Assembly (NCBI GenBank): GCA_007922225.1
Contig: ML679961.1
Coordinates: 66,539,075-66,603,074 of the forward strand
Source: Emydura subglobosa
Taxonomy: Eukaryota; Chordata; Testudines; Chelidae
Reading direction: 5' to 3'
Length of the DNA: 64,000 nt
Below the pieces are notes generated by a model. It searched no databases. It worked only from the letters and a program-made list of their open reading frames with translations, and was not told where the DNA came from. The translations under genes were made by a program, and so were the position numbers. Of the stretch, positions 47,211 to 56,171 are shown piece after piece (position 1 is the stretch's first letter; every line of letters starts with the position of its first letter).

Positions 47211-48308
47211 TCATTGTCTATAATGTTGGAATGGTCTGGGCTGAGACCTTGGCTGCTGCTGCACTTGGGGGCGTGACTGACGCCTAGAATACTGGGGTGT
47301 GTAAAGGCCCAGGGAGCGAAGCTTGGCTCTGGAGTCCTTCACACCGTGCAACTGCACATCAGTCCTGTCTGAAAATAAGGCTGACCCATCAAAGGGGAGG
47401 TCCTGGATGCACTGCTGCACCTCCTGGGGCAGGCCTGAGGACTGCAGCCACGAGCACTTTCGCATACAAATGGCGGAGGCTACAGCCCTGCTTGCTGAGT
47501 CAGCAGTGTCCCATGACATCTGGAGCACTGCTCTAGCTACCGTGGTCCCCTCCTCCACAATAGTGTTAAAGTCTGCAGCCTGGTCCTGGGGCAGGGCCTC
47601 AGCAAACCGTCTGAGGGAGTGCCACAGGTTCAAATTATACCTGCACAGGAAAGCCTGCTGGTTGGCAATCCTAAACTGAAGGCTTGCCATTGAATAAACC
47701 TATCTCCCAAACAAGTCCAGCTTCTTATTGTCCTTGTTCTTGGGAGTTGACCCCGGCTGACTTTGCCTATCCCGCTGGTTCACAGCGTCTACTACCAGGG
47801 TTCCTGGGGTGGGGTGTGTGAACAAATATTCAAACCCCTTGGCCAGGACGTAATATTTCTTCTTGGCTGCCTTTGATATCGGGGTGGCTGAGGAAGGAGT
47901 TTGCCACAGGGCCTTCACAATTTTAAGGACCCCTTTGTGGACTGGGAGGGCCTCTTGAGCTGGGGCAGCCACTGCCAGCACATTAAAGAGGTTATCTGTA
48001 GCCTCCTTTAGCTTCTCTACCTCCAGCACCAAGTTGGAGGCAACCCTCTTGAGCAGCTCCTGTTGCGCCTTGAAATCATCCAATGGCGCCGAGTGGTCCT
48101 GGGAGACTGCCTCATCAGGAGAGGAGGAGAAGAATTGCAGTGGTGCAACCTGCAGGTGTGCCCCCTCCTTGCAAAGGATTGTACCCTCTGAGGTTCCCTC
48201 CTTGGGATCCAACTCCTTGTCCAAGAAGTGATGCCGATGGGCCTTCTCCTGTACAGGAGGCATGGACTGCACCCCTGACGATTTAATGGATTGGGGCCCA
48301 GGTCCCAC
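47211..48308 (-). pseudogene. DIRS-3 gag central and C-terminal part, split by one stop codon
   Basis: Two in-frame blocks, 48,308-47,700 and 47,690-47,211, are separated only by a TAG at 47,700-47,702 and four sense codons. The first has a coiled-coil-like stretch (NLVLEVEKLKEATDNLFNVL), ALWQTPSSATPISKAAKKK and YYVLAKGFEYLFTH. The second has FRIANQQAFLCRYNLNLWHS, SWDTADSASRAVAS and a Q/R/P-rich end. The C-terminal half matches the DIRS-2 gag remnant. A gag function is inferred from position and from similarity to DIRS ORF1. No catalytic motif is expected. Confidence 0.85.
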
Positions 48309-48514
48309 CTGGAGACCCCATAGGGCCCAATAAGGCCATTGGTGCGGCCATTATCCTTGGGGCCAGCCTGGGGCTAACTGCGCCACGGCCTCTGTCAATT
48401 TATGGGGGCATCAACTGGCCCAAAAACTGTCCCCCCGGGAGACCCTGAGGCATCATTGGAGTCAGAGGTCCTGGATCTGCGGTACTGTGTCTGTCCCCGG
48501 TCACGGACACCCTT

Positions 48515-49681
48515 CTATGCCTGGGACAGCATCCTCAACTCCTCCGACCTGGAGAATGAGGAGGACTGCCTCTGTTGCCACGAGCGGTGCAGACGAGCAG
48601 GGTCGCGCTCCGAAAAGCTAGAGGTACTTAAGTGTCGTCTCGGTACCGACGATTTCCGATGCCGCTTGTCTTGCAGCTCTGTGGAAGCCTTTGGTGACTG
48701 AGGTCGGTGCTGTCCCCAATTCCTCAGTACCAAGCCAGACTCCAGTGACCGGGTTCTGCACCATCTCGATGCGGGCAAATTCATCGGTGCTAGGGAGCAA
48801 GAAAGGGAGCTGTCCGAGCACCACCTGGCAGACCTCAGCCAGTGCTGCCTCTGGTGACGGGGATCAATGTCGGAGCCAAGAGGGAGACTCCACGTCCCGT
48901 GTCGGTGCAGGTCGGCTCGACGACACCGACCTGGAGCGACTACTAGGGGAGCAGCTCTGCTCTACCCTAGGTGACTGTCTGTCGGGAGATCTTCCTCCCT
49001 GTACCGAGGATTTCCTCCTCCATTCAGCGGGACCCAACGCAGGTTTCTCCTGTGGCACCGGCCCTTCTCCCTCGGTGGGGGTGGGGCAGAGGTGGTGTAG
49101 GCAAAACCCACGAGGCTCTTGCTGCCTGAAAAGCCTCCGGTGTCGACGGCGTCAGCAGGGGCACTCTCCCACTCCCAGGAATCAGGGGAAGCTCCCTGAC
49201 TGGAGATGCAAGCACCGGAGAAAGGATCTTGACGGGCTGAGTTCGTTGCATCTCCGCACTCGACCTCGCCCGTACCGATGGCGCAGGGGAGTGTACGCGC
49301 TCCACGCGCTGCTTCCTCTTCTTTTTCGGTACCAGCAAAGTTGTATGGTGCCGAGTCGCTGACGGCGCATTCTGTACCGATGCCACACTCGGTACCAAGG
49401 CGCAGCGGTTGGCTTGGACACCAAGTGGAATGCTATCTCCATCAGCAGGGCTTTCAACTGGATTTCTCGTCCTTTTGAATCTTCAGTTTGAAAGCCTTAC
49501 AGATTTTGCACTTGTCCTTTCTTTGGGCTTCCCCCAGGCACTTAAGGCTGCTGTCATGGGGGTCGCTGAGCGGGAAGGCCTTCCTGCAGGAGGCACACAG
49601 CTTGAAGCCCGGAGACCGGGGCATGGCCTGGCCACGCAAAGTCCTAGCAGGGACTGCCTTATCTTTAAATACACTTAACAA
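48515..49681 (-). pseudogene. DIRS-3 gag N-terminal part, frameshifted
   Basis: 49,454-49,681 has a Cys-rich start: KLCASCRKAFPLSDPHDSS, then LKCLGEAQRKDKCKICKAFK. It is a C-x2-C...CLG...C-x2-C zinc-finger-like module matching the start of the DIRS-1 gag. 49,024-49,398 and 48,515-48,784 are S/P/R-rich linkers (VPKKKRKQRVERVHSPAPSV; KRHRKSSVPRRHLSTSSFS), joined only through frameshifts. The GC-rich codon use of this part produces long antisense open frames on the plus strand (for example 48,691-49,362) that are not genes. Confidence 0.75.
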
Positions 49682-49779
49682 CTGCTTAACTAACTAAAAC
49701 TAAACCCAGAATACAAAACAAGTCCAAACAAGGGGAGTACTACTTGCTGTGAGCAAAGCTAGTTCCAGCAACTGTCACA

Positions 49780-49970
49780 GACGGAAAGAAAGAAGTGAGG
49801 GGGCGCAGGGCCGGCAGCGCCTCATATATCACGGCATTTGCGCAGAGCTCCAGGGGGCGCCGGAGCTGGCCCTACAGGATCAGCTAAGGGGAAAAAAGTT
49901 CTGGGAACCATGCACAGAGGCGTGCACACCTATAGTGGAATGGACTTGAACAAGCACTCGAAGAAGAAGC
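49780..49970. repeat. Right inverted terminal repeat of DIRS-3
   Basis: Reverse-complements to the left end. Shared blocks include cttcttcgagtgcttg, gtccattccactata, ttagctgatcctgtaggg and tatatgaggcgctgcc. It marks the 5' end of the element in its own orientation. Confidence 0.85.
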
Positions 49971-50319
49971 ATGATTATAAGACTAAGTATTACTATTTAT
50001 CATTAATTCCCACAAGGGACAGGCCACTCTAGTGCCATCACATCCCCCGACCCAGAGAATATTTTTGACTCTCTCCACCTACACAAGTGTGAGACTTCAT
50101 TAGCATAAATATGTATTCACTTAGCATTTTGATTTTAATTTTGCACTGTTTAACTTTGCACTGTATTATGCTCAATAAATGTTTTTCTTATTTACAACTT
50201 GATTTATTAAAAACGTCACAAACGTTTGAAAAAATATTGCACAAAGCATGATAAAATAGTTGCATAAAAGATCAAGGTCTATAACGTATTTTACAACAAA
50301 TGCCCTAACCTCAAAGTAG
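49971..50319. other. Flank between DIRS-3 and the Harbinger remnant
   Basis: AT-rich, with no gene or identifiable repeat. An aataaat word near 50,174 has no clear transcript context. Confidence 0.45.
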
Positions 50320-51150
50320 GAGCACATCCTCTCCCCACATCCCTGACCAGTTGCAGCTGTTCATAATGTTCAGTAAGTCTGTCCACCGCCTGCACTCACC
50401 TGTCAGTGAGGCTCTCTCCTTTGCTCTCACAGAGGTTGTGAAAAACGCAGCAAGCAGGTATCACACAAGGCAGATATTGCTCTGCAACTTCTAGCCTTGT
50501 CATGAGATACCTCCACTTTCAGCCTTCCAAATCTACATTGTACTGTCATCCTGCAGATGCTTAGGGGTACAGTTAAATGGCTCCTTTCTCCTATCCAGGT
50601 ATTCATAAACCAGGTAAGCAGAGGGTAAACCGAGTCTCCCAAAATGATAGGGGGAATCATAACACCATTAATGTCCACAGTAGCTCAGGGAGCAAAAGTT
50701 CCATTTCTCACAGTAGAAAACAGACCAGAGTTTGTAAACATTCTGGCATAATGGACCTTTCCAGAACACCCCACATAAATATTCATGAATCTGCTAGTGA
50801 TCTGCTAGCCTTGGCAGCACCATGGAGAAATACCCCTTTCTACTGATGAACTCTGAAGCCTGGTGTGGGTGGAAAAGAATAGGCACATGGGTCCCATTAA
50901 TGGCCCTGATACATTTTGGGAACCCCAATAGTACACATCAACCATCTGTGCATTGCCAATCTTTATGGCCCAGGGAGCAGATGGTGCCTTCTTGATAGCA
51001 GCACACAGCTCCATGACAACAGTCCTGACATTTCATCTATCAACATGAAACTAGTTAGTCACTGATCGGTAGCAATCAGGGGTGGCAAGTTTCCAAACAG
51101 CAATGGCCACATGTTTCTCCATGCTGAGGAAAGACCTCATGTCGGTGTTC
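50320..51150 (-). pseudogene. PIF/Harbinger (HARBI1-like) transposase, decayed, nearly full span
   Basis: Reading the minus strand in order: KHVAIAVWKLATPDCYRSV near 51,060-51,115; MELCAAIKKAPSAPWAI; IGNAQMVDVYYWGSQN; GPLMGPMCLFFSTHTRLQSS (first Asp region, worn); then IPPIILGDSVYPLLTWFMN with the second Asp; and CRMTVQCRFGRLKVEV, where the catalytic Glu of the VECAFGRLK-type motif is replaced by Gln. Frameshifts and stops break it in several places. It is related to but not the same as the copy at 4.9 kb. No terminal repeats were identified. Confidence 0.8.
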
Positions 51151-51684
51151 CAGCATGACAGCTTTGGAAAGCTGACATCCTCCTCAAGTTCTGCTACCAC
51201 TGCTGGTCACCCCCAGTCTGTAACACTATCCTGCCCCATCAGTGAGTGCTAGTTGGCAGAATACAGAACAGCAGCTTACTGACTGATGCCTCTCCAAGAA
51301 AAGTTCATGCAGAAGTGACAACTCAATTTCAGATGCCTGTAATGTCCTGCCTCTCAAGTCACTGCACAATCATCAAAACATGTGCATCAGCTTTCTCATA
51401 CTAATGAACGTCAGGATCATAGCAATCACCAGTGTTTCCTTCAGCCAACCTGAAGGAGATTTGGAAATGGTGCTGGCTTGCAAAAGCAAGAACAGGATGA
51501 AAGGAAAGGAGTCATGGGAATATTTTAGTTTGACCCCAATCCCAAAACTCAAGAAGTTTCTGGTAAGGTATTCCACAATGCATAGTTCAAAAAATTTCAG
51601 AATGCATAGAGCCTAGCTGTGCAACAATGCACCATGTGGAGTCTGCCTAGAATGCTATGTGCTGATTTGGAAACAGACCAGCAA

Positions 51685-52840
51685 TCAAAAAAACATAAGA
51701 ATTGCCACAGTGGGTTAGACCAATGCTCCATCTAACAGTGGTCAGTACCAGAGCTTCAGGGGTAGTTACAGAACAGGGTAATTTTGGAGAGATCCATTTG
51801 TGCGTTCCCCTCCTAGCTTCTGGCAGAGGTTTAGGTTCACCTCGAGCACAGAATTACATCCCTGACCATTTGGCTAACAGCCACTGATGGACCTATCCTC
51901 CATGAATTTATCTAGTTCTTTTTTGAACCCAGTTATACTTTTGGCCATCACAACATCACATGGTAATGAATTCCACAGGATAACTGTATGTTGTGTGGAA
52001 AAGTATTTCCTCTTGTTTGTATTATATCTGCTGCCTATTAATTTCCTTAGATGACCCATTTTTTGTATTATGGCAAAGGGTAAATAACACTTCTCTATTC
52101 ACTTTCTCCACACCATTCATGATTTTATAGACCTCTATCATATCCTCTCTTAATCATATCTTTTCTAAACTGAACAGCCTTCATGCTTTTAGTCTCTCCT
52201 CATATGGAAGCCATTCATATCCTTGATCATCTTGTTGCTCTTCTCTGTACCTTTTTCAGTTACACTATATTACTGAGATTGGGTGACCAGAACTGGACAC
52301 ATTATTCAATATGTGGGAACACTATAGTTTTATACTGCGACATTATATTTTCAGTCTTATTTTCTACCCCTTTCCAAATAGTTCCTAACATTTTGTCAGC
52401 CTTTTTGACTGTTGCTGTGCATTGAGCTGAAGTTTTCAGAGAACTATCCTCAACAACGCCAAGATCTCTTTCTTGAGTGGTAACAGCTCGTCAAAGGCTT
52501 TCTGAAAATCCACGCACACTATATTACAGCTCTGTGCGGGACTGCGGTCCCGCAGGACCAGCTACCATAACAGTGAGAATGGGATTAAAAATAGTCATGC
52601 ACTAGGATCTACTCTATATTAATTGGATTACCCTTATCCATATGCTTGCTAACACCCCCAAAGAAATCCAATACATTGATGAGGCATAACTGCCCTTTAC
52701 AAAAGTCGTGCTGACTCTTCCCCAAAAGCTGTGCTCATTTATGTGTCTGATTAGTGAAGACCAGAATTTTGTTTCTACCAGTTTTCTTGGTATTGAAGTT
52801 TGGCTCACCGGCCTATTGCTAACGGGAAATAATTTAACCT
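51685..52840 (-). mobile_element. CR1 LINE fragment, older subfamily, with a short insertion
   Basis: The plus strand from 51,690 (cataagaattgccacagtgg, then gttagaccaatgctccatct) is the reverse complement of a CR1-type 3' end. The C-terminal ORF2 region follows to about 52,300, and RT-encoding sequence to about 52,840 (minus: TSIPRKLVETKFWSSLI and similar). No long frame survives. It is the same 3' end type as the fragment at 60,055-60,470. An 88-bp insertion lies at 52,526-52,613. Confidence 0.8.
52526..52613. mobile_element. 88-bp insertion in CR1, with 7-bp flanking duplication and internal hairpin
   Basis: The CR1 sequence is interrupted and resumes in register, with ctatatt at 52,519-52,525 and again at 52,614-52,620. 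The insert contains the perfect hairpin gcgggac-tgcg-gtcccgc near 52,536-52,553. An 8-bp reading of the duplication has one mismatch, which would suit hAT, but I see no terminal inverted repeats. Confidence 0.6.
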
Positions 52841-52928
52841 TTCAGAACAGCTATTCCTAATTATTTAATGTGGAAAAACATAATCTGAAACAACTTTTAA
52901 AAGTAAACAAGATCTAAGATAAACATAC

Positions 52929-53006
52929 CATCTCTTCTATATAGTATTTTGATTTCCTCAGATTAAAGGCAGCAAGTATTTGTCTTGTAGTAGTGTGTCT
53001 CACCAC
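52929..53006 (-). CDS. Candidate coding exon upstream of 35,482-35,543
   Basis: A minus-strand 78-nt frame (26 codons) containing RQILAAFNLRKSKYYIEEM, ended by a plausible donor (ATG then gtatgt). It ends in phase 0, matching the phase-0 start of the exon at 35,482-35,543. The presumed acceptor (cag before GTGG) lacks a good pyrimidine tract, so the 5' boundary or the whole exon may be wrong. The intron to the next exon would be 17.4 kb and contain DIRS-3, the LTRs and a CR1. The protein is not recognised. Confidence 0.25.
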
Positions 53007-53057
53007 CTGTTATATCTGGTCTTTTAGATTTTACAATTTTAGGGGCAGGAAATGTCA

Positions 53058-53150
53058 TTGATTGTATGTTTGTATAGTGCCTAACACAATGCAGCCCAAA
53101 CTGGTTGTAGCCGCTAAAGATCTACAATGTAAACATTAAATAATGCATTT
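53058..53150 (+). repeat. SINE-like tail repeat, copy B
   Basis: Similar to 26,635-26,745: tgtttgtatagtgcctaaca, caatgcagccc, then aaaga-ctacaatgtaaac and an AAT-rich end. Confidence 0.5.
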
Positions 53151-54360
53151 TTAAATGATTCTCATATATCTAGCAACTGTGTTTAGTATTATTTGTACTA
53201 TTAAGCATAATACCATATGTTTTAAAATCTTATTGGAGTAGTAAAGGTTAGTTATCATAAACTCTAACTATGAGGATTCAAGGGCCAGATGTTATCTTGA
53301 TAGTCTAGTCCTAATGTACCTCTCCATTGAAGATCTAAGGCAGATAAGTGCAATGAGAACAACATGGCTGACCAGACCAAAGGTAAAATTCATGGAGAGC
53401 ACAGGGAACACTATTCTCAGCAGAAAGCCCTTAATTGTGGAACATCATGGAACATCTAACCAAAAAGAATCAGTATGAGCTAAATCGAGACATGTAATCT
53501 AGTGTCAGAAAGTGCATACAATATACAACAATCTACTCTTCAGTGCTTATAAATCATTTTTGTTTCTCTCTCTATAATTTCCTTCTCTTTTATAAAATAT
53601 AGTGCTCTGTGAAATGTGCCAGGTGAATAGAATGGAAACTCAGCCAATAAGTTTTAACTATCCTGGGGAGGGACCATAGTTAAAGGAGATCAGTCTCCAT
53701 AAGCTATTAAATCTCTTCTGAGACAACAAACAATAGCTACAATTGTAAGGCTGTGTCAAAGCAAAATAAATTTAACTTGAAATATGTATAAAATGTTATT
53801 CATTGATGCTAGGAAAATATTTAATTGGTACAGTAAAAAGCCAATTACACTCTAGTTTTTTTGACTTTTTTAAATTGTCATTTGTAATATTTCTTAGAAT
53901 CCTGAAAATTATTTCTTCCCCTTACCATTTTGTTATTTTCCATTTGGCAACATTACTTTCTTCCCTGTGCTCTGAAGAAAATTAAAATTTGTTAAAATGA
54001 AAAATTTTACATTAGCATAAGCATTAGTAAACAGCACATTAACCAAAGCCAGATTGCCGTTTAACCAAATCACTGAAACTTCTGCAGGACATTGAAAATA
54101 GTTAACTGTCATTGCTGAAGTAACATAAAAACTAGTATACTTCGGTTAATCGTTACATAAAACTAGTAGTTATTTTATAACCTGGTCAATAATCTATATA
54201 AAGAATTTTTATTGTGTCCTATACATTGAGTACCAAAAAATTTCTGCTGCTGTTTAAGAAAGGAGAAGGATAAAATAATGGAAAGAGGAAAATTTAAAAT
54301 TAATTTACCTCCTCATAATTTTACCTTCTCTAAATGGAGACCTGCAGCTCCATCATTCTA
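53151..54360. other. AT-rich spacer, nothing recognised
   Basis: No domain-bearing frame, RNA gene or named repeat seen. Confidence 0.5.
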
Positions 54361-54361
54361 G

Positions 54362-55030
54362 ATGTGGTGGAATTTTCTTTATTCCCATACACTTTTTTAC
54401 CCCCTTGGTTGCCAAACAGTTCCCCCTGCTGACAATAGAAATACTACACATTCAGCTTGGAAATCCCTCCTCACCCAGATATACTGCCACAGCTGCACAG
54501 AAACCATGCTCAGGTTGGAGGTGGGGTTTAAAAGGCAGCCAGACAGCTCAGTTGGGGCTGGCAGGGCAGGGAGAAGGACATGGTCTGGGATCTCCAAGGA
54601 AGACCTGATCCCACACCAAGCCAAGGAATAGGGGAGCCATAGCACACAGATACTGGGATTAAGGCAGAAAGCCTGGAAGGCAGCACTCCCCAAGGATGGG
54701 TAGCAGTCGGCAGGGATGCAGAGGGGGTAGGAAGTGACCCAGGGAAGCTGACTTGAGGCTGATGCAAGGCACGACCAGGTGAGTGATGCCAAACCAGTCT
54801 TCAAGGGGCCTAGGTCAGAACCAGGTGGAATTAGAGGGCCCAGGTCCTCCTACCCCACTTCTTGTGAAGGGAACCCACTAGGCAGGGTTGCCACCAAGAA
54901 CTGTGCCCATTAGGCAGAGCTACCACTTGTGAACTGAACCCACTAGGCAGTGTTGTTGCTGAGAACCGTGCCCATTAGGTTGAGCTGACTCAACTAATTA
55001 GATCCCTCTCTCTCTTCAATAACATGACAG
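54362..55030 (+). mobile_element. Possible LTR, boundaries not found
   Basis: GC-rich block with a TATA-like word (gtttaaaagg near 54,527) and a distal tandem repeat, reminiscent of the solo LTR at 23,946-24,892. Paired TG...CA ends and a target duplication could not be found, so this is a tentative call. Confidence 0.35.
54855..54990 (+). repeat. Short tandem repeat, about 33-bp units
   Basis: About four imperfect units built on gaacccactaggcagggtt followed by gccaccaagaactgtg. The unit alternates between cccactaggcag and cccattaggcag versions. Confidence 0.75.
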
Positions 55031-56171
55031 TATACTAGGAATAAAAGTATGGGTGAAGTATTTTTAAACAGAGGAAATTACTTAGCTTAGAAAAAATATT
55101 CTGAAGAGGAATCTTTGATTTACTTCCATGAATGGGACTAATGTGTATAAAACTATTAAATTTAGAATAACTGAGCAGCAGGAAAAAAAGGACTGGAAAA
55201 AGGCAATTAACAAATGGAGCCACAGCTAGTTTGTATTTTCTTGATAATGAAAAGTTAAAAAAGTCTAATTTTGTATAAATCCTATTGTGGTATGTATAGG
55301 TGCCAAATATACCTTAAATGAAGTAGTACTTCATAGCTACTATTAATAAAGTGGAGGTCACAGGTCTCCCAGAACAAACACCTATAAACCTTTTCAACTA
55401 TTCCCGTCACACTGACACCACAAAACATGTAGCTATCCAACTCTGGATATCCCCAAACAAGTGCCCATTCAAGTTTCATCGAAAACCTAGGACAATGGAA
55501 GACAGTGCTCCAGTTCCAAACTACAAGGTATCTTGACATCCAGAAACGAAGATATCTTAAAGAGATATGATTCTGGCAGTTAGGTTGAGTCAAAACATAT
55601 TTCTCCAAGACATGGACAATACGGAATCTCTCATATGTAACCAAACTTCCTCAATATATTGATATTTTTAAAGCTTTCTTACATTGTTGGTCATATCAAG
55701 ATTGAAGAAACCACATTAAGCTCTGTCTACACACAGACTTGCACTGGTTTTGTTAAACCAGGGCAAATCCCCATGTGGATAATCTTATTTTGGTTTGAGA
55801 GTGGCTTATTTGGTCTATTTTAAACCTGTTCCTAATTGACTTAAGCTAAACCAAAATACAGTCACACTCAAACTGAAATAATTGTCCACAGCTGGGTTTG
55901 CACTAGTTTAACTTCACATCTTAAGTTGAACAAACGCAACTCTCTATGTAGTTTTATGAATCAATTTACCTTTTCTTACCCTGTTTTAAGACTCTACAAG
56001 TCCCTCTTACTGACAGTTATTCAATATTAAGTTTCCATGTATACCATGCCACTGTTAATTAAATTAGAATGAAACTTGATTACAAGTATGCGTATATTTA
56101 TTTCGGTGGTATAATTATGTCTTAATTGCTTCACTAAAGAAAGAGGGAGTTTTTCCCCTCACTGTCTATGT
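55031..56171. other. AT-rich stretch with a MITE-like block
   Basis: 55,715-55,920 has wording typical of reptile MITEs (ctctgtctacacacagactt, ttaaaccagggcaaatcccc), but I could not pair its ends. The rest is AT-rich with no gene. Confidence 0.35.

Larger units (their letters stand above)
43816..49970 (-). mobile_element. DIRS retrotransposon copy 3 (DIRS-3), full length, 6.2 kb
   Basis: Both ends are present. The right end (about 49,780-49,970) is the reverse complement of left-end DNA. Its outermost 45 bases match the inner left block at 44,122-44,165 and the rest matches 43,860-44,045. This composite inverted-repeat arrangement, with no target duplication, fits replication through a circular DIRS intermediate. 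Coding order on the minus strand is gag, RT, RNase H, YR. RT catalytic residues are intact and gag is interrupted by few lesions, so it is the best-preserved copy here. Confidence 0.92.

Noticed and set aside
48691..49362. 223-codon open frame on the plus strand, the second longest in the window
   Set aside because: It is antisense to the S/P/R-rich part of the DIRS-3 gag. The GC-rich codons of gag produce an open antisense frame. No known domain.
54328..54360. Possible 33-nt minus-strand exon (NDGAAGLHLEK) with a gtaaaa donor
   Set aside because: The acceptor has no pyrimidine tract, and the exon would be very short with no other support.
55282..55644. 120-codon minus-strand frame
   Set aside because: No recognisable domain, no neighbouring exon in phase, no supporting composition change.
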